A stretch of DNA of 64,000 nt from assembly GCA_907163375.1 (NCBI GenBank), contig CAJQUW010012973.1, positions 461,117-525,116 of the forward strand, in the 5' to 3' direction. Shown piece after piece: positions 21,841-31,799 of this stretch. The translations under genes were made by a program, and so were the position numbers. Under the pieces are notes generated by a model. That model was given only the letters and a program-made list of their open reading frames with translations, did no database searches and was not told the DNA's origin. Numbering within the stretch: position 1 is the first letter of the stretch; every line of letters starts with the position of its first letter. The DNA comes from Prostheceraeus crozeri. Taxonomy: Eukaryota > Platyhelminthes > Polycladida > Euryleptidae.

Positions 21841-23853
21841 CATCCGTCAGTTCTAAAAATTCCAGGTTAACTAATATCAAACACAATCCAGGAAGACCAT
21901 CAACACAAGAGAAAAGTAGTAGCTCCAGACCAACCAACTTTGCAAGGTTGCAAAGTCGGTTTGCACGTCCAACTTTGAAACTTTGCAGCTTGTGCTTATT
22001 AGACATAGGTAGGGGAAAACCACAAAACTACTCTCGTTCCGGAGCTCTGACGAATGTTAAGCAATTACTGAATTCGGCGGAAAAGAATAAGAAATTGCCA
22101 GAATAAGTTGTGCACTCTTACATTCAAGAGTCTCATGATGATGACTTCTTGCTGATATCGCCTAAAGGCGGCCGTCCCTTGAAGCTTTCCCGTGGAATTA
22201 CGGACGATTTCAATGCTCGGGTTTCGTGTCAGAATATTACCAATATTCAATCTGAAATGAATTTGAGCAACCGTCAATCTTTGAAATTGCGCTATGAGCT
22301 GAGAAGAGCATCAACCAAGATTGAACCGAATTTGGAAGCCCACTTGTATGCTACCGTGTTTTGATGACTACTTCACGCTAAAAATGATTGATTTCTGTGT
22401 CATGGAGCAAGATGTTGTAAAAGGCGTAGAGCTTACTCCTGCTGTTGTCTGCAAAGATGTACGACAGTAAATTGATTTCATACTTGATAGGAGAGGCATA
22501 GACCGTGGTGACTACTACATCAAAATTTACATTGACGGTGGAGGCTCTCTCCTCAAAATTTGTTTGTCAGTTTCTGATAAAAACTACAATGGGCGATATA
22601 AAGACACAGGAGTGAAGCATATTTTTCTAGTCGTTTTATCTGAAAATGTACAAGAGAAATATTTCTGAAAATCCAAATATTTTAAAACTATGGGTATCAA
22701 GAAAATTTGAACGATCTGGATTTTAGAAATGAGAAATTAACAATTTCATGTGATCTCAAACTTGCGAATTGTTTGCTTGGACTGATGTCCCATAGTGCGA
22801 CTTTTCCCTGCTGCTGGTGCACGGCAAAGAAAGATAGTTTGCATGTGTCTGGTCAGGCACGCTCATTTCAGTCAATTCATGACTCGTTTTGGTCTTATCA
22901 CGGACAATGCCAAGACAAAAAGATGGCTAAGCATTATGAAAATGTGATACATCCGAGTATAATCAAATGCAGTGATCTCGGAATAGATGTGATACAAGTC
23001 ATACCACCTCCGGAATTACATTTACTGCTCGGAGTTGTGAAAACACTCTTCAAATATATGTCCAAAATTAGGCCGCATTCAATGGCGTGGAGCGAAAGAT
23101 TGCACATTCAAAGGAAATCCTACCATGGTGGCTCTTTCTCTGGAAATTCCTGCATGAAACTCCTTTCTAATATTGACTTGCTCCAATCAATGTGCCCATT
23201 GCATTGTCTGCCATACGTCAAGGCCTTTCGATGTTTTTCAAAGGTAAGCAAGCAATTTGTGTTATTATGTTGATACCGTTAGATGTTTTTTCGATGTTTT
23301 TGACTTCCGATGTTTTCAGAGGTATGTAATTTGTTTTATTCATTATGTTTATGCGATTACTAAGATGCAATACCTAGTCGAAACTCTAAACTTTATTTCG
23401 AAATTCATTTCTACTGCATCACCAATATTTTCAGAGCTCATTATTTCATAAACAATTTCGTGAACCTTTTCAGCGAAGCCTCACTAAAAACTGTACAGGT
23501 GTACATGTATATGTAGCCTTTTATTCACTTTACAGGTTGTTGAATCATGCTTCGGATGGGAGCTGAAGTCATCCTACCTCGAAGATATCAACAACTTCAA
23601 AATGGCATACATTGATTTGGATGTCAACGTGACGCCCAAAGTACATGCCGTTATCTGGCATGTTCCTCAATTTTGTGCGACATTCAACGAATGATTGGGA
23701 CGATGTTCAGAACAAGCAGGAGAGTCAGTCCATCATGATTTCGCAAAGACCTGGGAAAACTATAATTTAAAGTCGCTATCTCATCCTGAATATGGCAATT
23801 CGCTGAAACGAGCTGTGTGCGCATACAATGGTCGCCATCTAGTAAACTTATAG
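21841..23853 (+). pseudogene. Core of RAG1/Transib-like transposase (two exons, broken)
   Basis: Blocks in order: LKLCSLCLLDIGRG (second Cys motif); SPKGGRPLKLSRG; NLSNRQSLKLRYELRRA; YIDGGGSLLKI with a candidate first Asp at 22534-22536; SCDLKLANCLLG with a second Asp at 22752-22754; FPCCWC at 22803-22820; PPPELHLLLGVV; SYHGGSFSGNSCMKLL. After an intron (23244-23535) come VHAVIWHVP (H-x4-H, 23644-23661) and SEQAGESVHHDF with a candidate Glu at 23710-23712, ending RAVCAYNGRHL at a stop at 23851-23853. This order of D, D, C-x-x-C, H-x4-H-V-P and E parallels the RAG1/Transib core. Stops (about 22090, 22469, 23692) and frameshifts break it. Its function would be DNA cleavage and transposition; it is now inactive. 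Confidence 0.68.
23244..23535 (+). other. Spliceosomal intron within the transposase
   Basis: The donor is AAAG|GTAAGC and the acceptor CTTTACAG|GTTG. Joining the flanking frames restores a continuous conserved reading. The 292-bp intron is AT-rich with several stops. Same coordinates shifted by 25084 in unit 2. Confidence 0.7.
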
Positions 23854-24089
23854 ACTAAAATCAAATCTTCTTTGTCCGGCTGATATAGCATACCCAGGAC
23901 TTCACTTCTTCTAATTATATGAGTTCAATTAACGTTGTCATTTTTTCTTTCATGGTCATTGGTTCGACATAATATTTTTTGTCTTCTACCGGTATAACAT
24001 ACATGTAGTTTTCCATATAGTAATGAACATTACAAACATACCAATATACCTTGATAGCATAGCAAAAATCACTTTTAATCAATCATCAT

Positions 24090-24585
24090 TTAATCATCAT
24101 TTTAATCAATCGACATTGATAATTAATGTGTAACTTGTAGTCTGCTGCAGTTATGATATTTTGGATATCATATTCGTTTTCTGCGTCAGAATCTTACATC
24201 TAATCAACGTTTTAAACATTCTAATATTCCATATCGTGTAATCGATCATTAATCAATCAATCAGATCGATATTGATCAATGTCTCATCCGAAACGTATAA
24301 TCGGCTGTAGTTATGATACTTTGAATATCATATTCGTTTTCTGCCAGGTTAATTTGCTCATTGTATCACACTATTATGACATCACAGAAGTACAAATCTA
24401 CTAAATCAATCACTGGTAATCAATCAGATCAATACTGATCAAAAAAAGTCAATTATCTTTTGAAGAGCTCGTTGTACGATTTTTTTGAAATCATATTCGT
24501 TTTCAGCACAAAATTTTGATGTAGAATCAATTTTCAGATTTTATGGACAATTTTTTCAAGGTTTAAGTCAATTTCCAAGCACCGT
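24090..24585 (-). repeat. Right terminal inverted repeat (unit 1)
   Basis: Reverse complement of the left arm, with three ATCATATTCGTTTTC boxes (24167-24181, 24327-24341, 24490-24504) and matching ATCAGATCGATATTGATCAA boxes. The outer end reads GCACCGTG. Confidence 0.85.
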
Positions 24586-24591
24586 GGCGAG

Positions 24592-24670
24592 TGCAGGTGG
24601 GAGTTTTGAAGGATAAGTTGAGAGAGACGCGTAAGAGATGGTTAGGGCATATAGTGGGAAGAGGATTATC
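24592..24670 (+). pseudogene. RTE-like non-LTR fragment, right piece
   Basis: Directly after the transposon the plus strand encodes VLKDKLRETRKRWLGHIVGRG, the K-x-R-x-R-W-x-G-H tail block of RTE/pol-like proteins, completing the fragment at 12640-12777. Degenerate beyond this. Confidence 0.45.
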
Positions 24671-25613
24671 TCTTGTATGCTTATAATACTGGTATATCGG
24701 AAACGCATGCTGAAATTTGGGAAACGAGAGAGGGAAGCAGAAGAGAAGATGAAAGGACTGCGTAACAGAAGACTTGAAGAACTCAGGAGTGAAAAAAGAA
24801 GATGTGTTGGACAGAGTCCAGTGGAGAAAGAAAAGCCGTACTCCAATTTCTCAAAAGAATTTTTTAAAAAATCCAAATTCTCAAAAGACACTAGAGGGTT
24901 GAGATGTGTGAAGACTGTAATAGGAGCGACTAAAGAAGAGGAAAAGACTTTGAAAAGTCCTTTAAAGCATCCATCCACCATACTCAATTTTTTTAATCGT
25001 TCAGTAATTCACTTGATGTTTATCAAATATTTGGAGCAATAACCCACTGGAATTCTTTCATCATTGTCTTCCTGCATCAGAACAGCTCCCATCCCAAAAT
25101 CACTGGCTTCTACTATCCGAATAAATTCCTCAATATGATTCGTGCAAAACTGAAGAAGTTGCACACAAGCTTCTTTAACTTATTGAGGTAAATTTTCTTC
25201 ATCATTAGTAATTTCTTCTTCATTTGTCTTTCATTACAGCCATACACATGAGATTTTTAATTTATTGAATTAACATTTATTAATCATGACGCTGACTTAA
25301 TCAATTGTTTGGAAGAATTATGCTTCACGCGCCCCTGTTATCAAAACCCTGATAATAAGCTTTCGATTATCGAAACATGTTTTTCATATTTTACTTTGCA
25401 CTTGAATGGGAACCCTATGTGATCTGATGTTGCTTCATGTTTCTTTATGCAACTTCGTTTTGTTCATGTTATTCATGATGCTTCATAACTGAAATTGGAG
25501 AGATCACACGCTGCAAACATCAATTAAAAGGTAAGAAAATGGTTGTTTCATATTCACGTTGATCAGGCGAATCCTTCATCATGAAATTTCAAATCACGGA
25601 TTTGAGTACTCAC
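24671..25613. other. Intron, nothing recognised
   Basis: Contains a charged Lys/Glu/Arg-rich 134-residue frame (24638-25042) on the plus strand that I cannot assign; it is identical in length in unit 2. No transposon ends were seen. I treat it as intron with possible tail of the RTE-like fragment. Confidence 0.4.
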
Positions 25614-25817
25614 GAACATAATTTTCTGGGTTGTAGAATTCAACGACGACTTTGGAAACATTTTGCACGCCTTCAAGATCGACGCCTGCACGATAGCCAT
25701 TCTTTGGTTTGTTAAGATATATTGCCCCAGGTTTGTCATTTGTTAGTACCTTTGGAGTATACCAGATTGTATTTGGCTCCATGTAGGCATTCTTGTTCAA
25801 GGACAGAAATTGTGACC
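25614..25817 (-). CDS. FTP/F5-8C-like domain, first-half exon (unit 1)
   Basis: A 204-nt exon encoding GSQFLSLNKNAYMEPN, then AIYLNKPKNGYRAGVDL and VSKVVVEFYNPENYV, the first half of a fucolectin/F5-8C-like module. The acceptor AG is at 25818-25819 (TTTGTAG) and the donor GTGAGT at 25608-25613; both ends are phase 1. It pairs with the second-half exon 11788-12048. The unit 2 copy is 50698-50901 with the same protein. Confidence 0.74.
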
Positions 25818-26167
25818 CTACAAAGTGAAAATAATATGATTAGAATTCTAGATTTCATCATGTATGCACGTTTCTGCAAGAGGCCATCAAATAATTCATT
25901 CAAAAAGTAACAAGTAGTCTCAATAGTAACAGCAAAATTAGTTTGGATTATGGGGACTATCCAGTACTTACTACTACAATTAATCATTTTCTGGATGCGA
26001 CTTCACATGAACATATTGCAGAAAGGTAAAAGTCAAGCAGTTGGATTCTTTACGAAAATCATCTGAACGTATTATAGCCTCTGCAAATTCATCAAATCTC
26101 AACATTGAACAGAACATGGAAAAAATGTAGCACTTTAGTTTGTTTAATTCTCTGGAGGAAACGCACG

Positions 26168-26423
26168 CATAGAAATAGGTTGTTTAACTGAAGTTGACTA
26201 GAATGGAAATTGATTCAAGGTCGCGGCACATCCGGGGGAACTAAGTTGGGGCATGAATGACCAATGAAAAGCTTAGAATTACACATGTGACTGATTCTAA
26301 CCCAATCATGCAGATGTTGGCAGGTGCATCTAAGTGAAAATGCGTGCGATTTTTGTGCCGTTATTGTGCATTGCATGAAGCTTAATTTCCATTCTAGAGG
26401 TTTTATTGTTGTCGATTTCTATG
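26168..26423. mobile_element. 256-bp MITE, copy A (unit 1)
   Basis: Starts CATAGAAAT and ends ATTTCTATG, with an internal inverted pair CTAGAATGGAAATT / AATTTCCATTCTAG. It is the same length as, and about 90% or more identical by eye to, the MITE at 28191-28446. No target duplication is recognisable at its flanks, so it is older or the flank has changed. Also present in unit 2 (51252-51507). Confidence 0.8.
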
Positions 26424-26960
26424 GGAGAGGGAAATGAAATTGGAGAACTTCTAAGATATGTCTACTTTGGTTGGCAACCTCTGGAGGATTGGCCTGGTAA
26501 CTCCCAAGACCAAAAACCTATAGAGAATTTTTAGGTGACATAAAGCAGTGTGAGCAGGTAGTATTGCTCTTTCTACAAAAAATGATCGATGTTGTGACTT
26601 TGACACGAGCATGGACTCAAGGACTTTCGGCAGAATACTACAGGAAACTTATTGAATCCATGCCAATGAGACTTTCATAGTGTTAGAAAATACAGGCAGT
26701 TTTACTGATTGTTTAACTTCAAGTTAGTGAAAACACACGAGTCATAATGTTATGTTGCATTATCATTACTACTCAAGATAAGCTCTAAATTGCACAGTTT
26801 GTAATAAAATAATAAAGTACCTTTTTTGATGATGCATTATCAACGTTCTTCAAGATTTCGACAAAAATCAGATGTGTCTCCAAAGTTGTGAACAGTAGTA
26901 TAAATATTTAGGCTACTGTATATAATCAGATTTCAGTTAAATAATTTATGTATTGTTATT
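26424..26960. other. Intron, nothing recognised
   Basis: AT-rich sequence without coding or repeat signature between two DNA elements. Confidence 0.5.
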
Positions 26961-26968
26961 ACTTGAAG

Positions 26969-27570
26969 CAGGGATGCGGAGTCGGAGTCCCGGAGTCCTA
27001 TAATTTCTGCTGGAGTCGGAGTCTTATCAAATGAACCGTGATAGTGAAATAAGAATTGTCTTTTCACTCGGTGATTTAATAGAGAAGACAAGCCTTCTTA
27101 GCCACGATCACACCTACGCACCAAAGGTTACATCAGAGACAAAAATGAAATACTAGCTTGTTTGAGAACATTGCCTCTCAACCAAACGTTAATCCTGTGT
27201 GATGGCTCCTCCAAATCGCATATTAAAATCGAAAGTGTACTCATATGTTTTGAAGAAGGATGGGGGATTTTCCTGCCTGGTAGAGACTGGAGAAAAATCG
27301 TGTGAAGCACACATCAGGGAGGAGCCGAGTCGTATGCATCCAACTTAATGCGACATTTGATCAACTTTCATCGAAAATATGATTGATAATTGATACAGCA
27401 ATGATCACTAAAGATAGGTTCAGGCAAGCCTATAATGATCTATGATGTATGTTACGAGTTTTTTTAAAAAAAGATAGGCTATATATACTGGTCATCCGGA
27501 GTCGAAGTCGGACTCCTATCAACCCCCCAGAGTCGGAGTCCTATCAAAATGATAAGACTCCGCATCCCTG
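26969..27570. mobile_element. 602-bp hAT-like element with BED-finger remnant (unit 1)
   Basis: Termini are CAGGGATGCGGAGTC and GACTCCGCATCCCTG, flanked by a perfect 8-bp duplication ACTTGAAG (26961-26968, 27571-27578), the hallmark of hAT insertion. GGAGTCGGAGTCCTATCAA is repeated at both subterminal regions. Inside, the plus strand around 27330-27380 encodes SYASNLMRHLINFHRK, the second half of a BED zinc finger, so the element is an internally deleted derivative of a hAT with a BED-finger transposase. Same length in unit 2. Confidence 0.88.
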
Positions 27571-27689
27571 ACTTGAAGTTTCACGGATGACATGAATGTC
27601 ACCGATCATGTCTATGGTGCTAGAGTGGTCAACAGAAACTTTCGTCGATGTCACCTTTTTGATCTTATTTCATTTTTCTTGTTTGTTTG

Positions 27690-27900
27690 ATCTTTTTCAG
27701 ATGGACATATACTGCAGGATCGGCTTCCACATGAATATGGGTTTGTTTGTTGAACGATGCTCCATTTGATATTATACGGAATATTTTATTATTCAGTGAC
27801 CATATGTATTGTGAAAACCAAGTTTCATTTTTATATCGCATGTTGCTAAATGACTTTTTTGATTACTATATATCGGCCTTTGAAGTCACCCTCACACATG
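27690..27900 (-). pseudogene. GIY-YIG nuclease fragment of a Penelope-like element
   Basis: The minus strand shows SFSNMRYKNETWFSQYIW, closely matching the corresponding region of the Penelope-like copy at about 7540-7600 (SFTNIRYKNET…SKHIW). A short, stop-interrupted C-terminal fragment. Confidence 0.55.
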
Positions 27901-28190
27901 TCGTAGTTGGCATTTTCTTTTGATTGATAGGTTACAGCAGTTTTATTTACTTTATCTTCTCTGTATATTTCATTCTACTTTCGATAGTATTACTACTACT
28001 TTCTGGTTTTTGTGTGCCTTTTATTGATTTTTTAATATTATTTCTTCATTATTTTTCATTAACAAAGAGTTGCATGTTCATTGTTGTATGTGTTTTTCTT
28101 TGTCTCTCATTAACTTCATGTGGTTTCCAGTTTCCTTGTGAATTATATTTTGTAGCGTTAGTTCTCGTGCACTTGATCTATTGTCAATTT

Positions 28191-28446
28191 CATAGAAATA
28201 AACTGTTTATCTGAAGTTGGCTAGAATGGAAATTGACTCAAGGTCGCGGCACATCCGGGGGAACTAAGTTGGGGCATGAACCACCAATGAAAAGCTTCGA
28301 TCTACACATGTGACTGATTCTAACCCAATCATACAGACGTTGGCAGGTGCATCTAAGTGAAAATGCGTGCGATTTATGTGCCGCTATTGTGCATTGCATG
28401 AAGCTTAATTTCCATTCTAGAGGTTTTATTCTTATCAATTTCTATG
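28191..28446. mobile_element. 256-bp MITE, copy B (unit 1 only, 8-bp target duplication)
   Basis: Termini CATAGAAAT…ATTTCTATG are flanked by the duplication GTCAATTT (28183-28190 and 28447-28454). Unit 2 has a single GTCAATTT at 53267-53274 and no element, so the insertion postdates the split of the two units (or precise loss occurred in unit 2). The 8-bp duplication suggests mobilisation by a hAT transposase. Confidence 0.92.
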
Positions 28447-28454
28447 GTCAATTT

Positions 28455-29219
28455 CTATGAAGTCGTATTTCTATGGGGTTTGTGATGTTCTGCTGGTTCT
28501 ATGTGTCTCTATTGTGAAGCAAGTTGCGAGAACTTTGTTCTGTGCATGCAGTTTGCCTGTGCGCTTTAGTTGTTTGGTTAGTGGCTCTGATGATGACCGA
28601 CGGTGTTGGTCGAAAGGCCTTAGCAGAATAAAGAATTCACTTCGTATGCACTGATCGTGTTTTTTGGGTTTCCTATAATGGAGTGAAAAAATGGATTTTA
28701 GCCCGATTTTCTATCGATTAGCACGCAGCTGTGTCAGCGCGGCCTCACATGAATATGAAGACGTATGATCTGTAGATGCCTTATATACTCATGATATTGA
28801 AGAAATACTTCTTCGACTCTAAGACAGCGTCGCCAAATCAAAAACAGTGGAAGACGTCTTTGGACCAAATCCGCCTTTGATTAAGCGCTTTATACCAACA
28901 GCGATCTTTATTTCACATTAACTTTTCGGACTAAGATGATCTGTCCCGCAGACTAATTCTAGTCCATGGACCGGGCGTTGAGAAACACTGGAATAGGCTG
29001 TGGTATTTGTGATGAGTGAGAAAATAATTTTGATCAATGACAAGAATTGTCTTCCTACGCATGTCAGCTTCACATTTGCCCTGAATGGAAGATTGAACCA
29101 CTTGATATTTCTTTTCCGCCTTGATTTTGTTGATCGTAGTAGGACTGAATCTCCAGTTGCTTAGCTGATCACTTTCTTTCAAAGCATTTTGCACGCCATC
29201 TTCGCTTTATTGAATTCGA
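28455..29219. other. Intron; possible Penelope-like non-coding end
   Basis: No clear coding region. It includes a CTGATGA…GAAA motif pair at 28587-28615 enclosing a short GACC/GGTC stem, discussed under findings. The minus-strand frame at 28931-29194 is not assignable. Confidence 0.35.
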
Positions 29220-29950
29220 CTTAGTTGCACGATAATTTGGATTCTCCCTTTTCCACCATATTCGGGATCTGCTAGGAAATTTAGGTAATGGTTGAGGGTA
29301 GTTTGATTGCTTATGAATGTATAATTGGTTGCTGTTCACCTTGATATATGGTTTCGCTCACCAATTGAAATTGATGTCCAAAACATCTCTTGATTTTATA
29401 TTACAATCAGCTGTTATTTTTAGCTTGCGTCTTTTGAAGACTTGTATTCAATCCTTTCCAAAGCTATCTCACTGTGTGCTGGAGGTGTTTCGTATCACAC
29501 ATAAGCCAATATTGTTGTATTCAAATCTACGGGAAAGTTCTTGAACAAGAAATAAGCCTACAAGTTCAAAGACTTCGGCTTCATCAAAGCTGCCCATTGG
29601 AACGTCGAATAAATTATTGTCTTTCTTCACCCATGTTATGTTTTGGTCAAAAAGAAGATATTTTCTTGCCTGCATTAAAACGACAACATCTTTTCTCGGG
29701 ATTTCTTTGATCAATTGAGCGACGGTTATGCTTTTGTTCAATACTTCTTCAGTGATCGATGGGTAGAGGTGTAGGATATCAAATTTCAAGAAATAACAGT
29801 TCTCATCTGTTGGTATGTTTAGAACCAATCGATAGCATTCTCTGAGTTTCTCCATTTTAGTGGGCCAGTAATCAAGAATGTGTTTGCTAATAATTCCAAT
29901 CTCAATTTTGGGAGGTTCACTCTTACACTATACATGTGGACTTTCATGAT
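29220..29950 (-). pseudogene. Penelope-like RT remnant (unit 1)
   Basis: The minus strand shows IEIGIISKHILD, FLKFDILHLYPSITEEVLNKS, ARKYLLFDQNITWVKKDN, DVPMGSFDEAEVFELVGLFLVQELSRRF and a thumb-like piece near 29300, matching the 8169-8987 copy block by block. The YRDD box is destroyed (NNIGLCVIRNTS). Relative to unit 2 there is a deletion of about 25 bp just before 29870. An inactive fossil. Confidence 0.7.
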
Positions 29951-30371
29951 ACTGCAAATTGACTGCCTTCTTATATTATTATTGTATGATGATTGTTGAC
30001 ACTCATGCCATCCGTGAAACTTCAAGTAATGGCAACATATGAATGATCTAACTGAAATTTGATTTGACAAAGCTCTAGTCTCCTACAATATTGAGCACTA
30101 TTAACACCGAAGTTGGAACAAACACTGCGTCGATGAATTTTGCATTAGGCAACAACGATGTGTGTGTTCAAACTTATATATCTAATATTATATGACAGCA
30201 TGAGAAAGTCAAAATGAGAAGTTAATCGCTACCAGTTGTTATCGCATATCCAAAAGTTATGGTTAAAGACATAACTGGTAGAAGGTCTACTTCACTATAA
30301 AAGACGGATGGACATACGTCAATTCTAATGATGTGTACGCTGCTGTTGTGTTGTGGTTGAATATAGCCTAC

Positions 30372-30563
30372 CTGGGCAAGCAGAATCGTTGCAGTCTTCA
30401 TACTTCGATTCATACTCTGACTCAATACCGTTCTCTGTGATACATTGTGATCCTGTGCCTTGTGGAACAGGGTTAGTGCAATTTCGTGTTATAAGTCGTT
30501 GTCCACCACCGCAGGATTTTGAACAGGATTGTGATTTGTCCCAATCTGTCCAGCCACCATCCA
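30372..30563 (-). CDS. TSP1-domain exon 3 of cassette (unit 1)
   Basis: A 192-nt exon encoding one thrombospondin type-1 repeat with WTDWDK, CSKSCGGGQ, NC, SQC, EDC and ACPG (six cysteines). The acceptor GCAG is preceded by a CT-dinucleotide pyrimidine tract (GA repeat on the plus strand at 30570-30590). The donor is GTAGGC at 30366-30371; borders are phase 1. In transcript order it precedes the FTP first-half exon at 25614. The unit 2 exon 55214-55405 has the same protein. Confidence 0.9.
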
Positions 30564-30568
30564 CTGCA

Positions 30569-30592
30569 CGCGAGGGAGAGAGAGAGAGAGAT
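30569..30592. repeat. (GA)n microsatellite forming a splice-acceptor pyrimidine tract
   Basis: GAGGGAGAGAGAGAGAGA on the plus strand is (CT)n on the coding strand immediately upstream of the TSP1 exon acceptor. Repeat length differs among TSP1 exons (see 33348 and 58193). Confidence 0.8.
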
Positions 30593-30785
30593 TTACATTT
30601 GAAAAGTTTGTAACTTTTGGCAACGAAAACAGGGAAGCAGTTTTTTCTTTTTGTAATATGAATGTATACGTACATGTGTATATTGAATAAATGATAATAG
30701 TTCAGTAAAAATCATTAAATCATAGTTGAAGTTAAAGTTGACGTTTAATAAGGTATGTATGTATAAGTGTGTCTGTTGCAGACAG

Positions 30786-31790
30786 TTATAACGCGTTAAA
30801 CAACCTCGAACAGTACGGTGTAAATGTTCTTGCACGGCGATATGATTGGGGAAAAGGCAGCAAACGTCGTCTTTTAGAAGGCAGGCACTTCGGCATCAGT
30901 TTGTGAAGCAAATAATTCGGATGTAGTATCTGAGCGAATAACTTCAGAGAAGCGCTTTCACGACGTTCGAACAAAGAGGGTAATATATTACATTTACATT
31001 CGAAGCAGCATATGATCCGATGACATCTGCTTTGCACACGATCAAGTTTCATTGCATCTGTCTTCAAAGCACCAACAAAAATTGGACCGTTATATTTCAT
31101 AATGCTGCGAATAATGGAGCAGCATTGTCTTTTCAAATTTTCTTTGTTTACACCATAACGTTTGAATTGTTTGAGAATGTAAATGTTTCTAGATGCTGCC
31201 TTGCAAATTTTGTCGATATGCGTATTCCATTTGGAGTCGTTTTGGAAATGAACTCCCAAGATCTTATGTCCAGTCACAACCCAGCTCTGATATTCAAAAT
31301 AAATCTGTTTCCGATCGGGATTTGGACTTTTTGATGAAACATCAATCTTATATTCTAATTGTTCATCCTAATTGTTTAATCCATTCAGAAAACACCAATT
31401 TTCCATATTCCTAAATCTGCCACTATAGCCTCGTTTATGTCCTCAATCTTCGAAACTTGAAAGAGAATCACCAAATCGTCCGTGTAGTTGAATATGTGAG
31501 ATGATTCTAAGTGGCATTTAAGGGAGCCCATCTGGAAACAAAAGATGTCAGGAGTCAGTTTAGAACCTTGCGGAACACCATAGATTATTAGCATTAAAGC
31601 GTTGATAACTCCATCAAATATCACCTGTTGTGTTCGATCCTAAAGAAACCTCATAAACAAACGCAGAAATTTTCACTGCAAATTTGCCTCGATCAGGTTA
31701 TCGATGATGGCATCGACGATGCCATGGTGAAATCTGTCAAATAATGGTGAATAATCAAATGAGACAAGACAAAGCCTCAGAATTCCTCCC
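30786..31790 (-). pseudogene. Non-LTR retrotransposon RT remnant (unit 1)
   Basis: On the minus strand: a degenerate FDxFxHGIVDAII-type block (about 31700-31770), IIYGVPQGSKLTPDIF, NYTDDLVILF (a YxDD variant reading YTDD) and then KILGVHFQNDSKWNTHIDKI and the C-terminal region to 30786. The order is that of jockey/CR1-group RTs, but stops and frameshifts separate the blocks. It is a different lineage from the CR1-like copy at 20486. Conserved equally in unit 2. Confidence 0.68.
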
Positions 31791-31799
31791 TTGGTCTAA

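Larger units (their letters stand above)
12778..24585 (+). mobile_element. RAG1/Transib-like DNA transposon with long TIRs (unit 1, with two nested insertions)
   Basis: The element is bounded by inverted repeats of about 500 bp starting ACGGTGCTTGGAAATTGACT and ending with the reverse complement. The right terminus can also be read as CACGGTG. The flanks are GGCGAT (12772-12777) and GGCGAG (24586-24591), consistent with a GC-rich target duplication of about 5 bp. It carries a broken transposase with RAG1/Transib-type motifs (20153-23853) with an apparent spliceosomal intron. Without the BEL insertion (6477 bp including its target duplication) it is 5331 bp, against 5329 bp in unit 2. It also contains a CR1-like insertion. 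Shared stops show it was inactive before the unit duplicated. Confidence 0.82.

Noticed and set aside
24638-25042. Charged Lys/Arg/Glu-rich frame after the RAG1-like transposon
   Set aside because: A-rich DNA gives this composition by chance; only the first codons overlap the RTE-like tail, in a different frame.
27924-28214. Hydrophobic plus-strand frame of about 90 residues, repeated at 53008
   Set aside because: Phe/Leu/Ile-rich translation of T-rich DNA; it is altered at its end by the MITE insertion and shows no start context or homologue I recognise.
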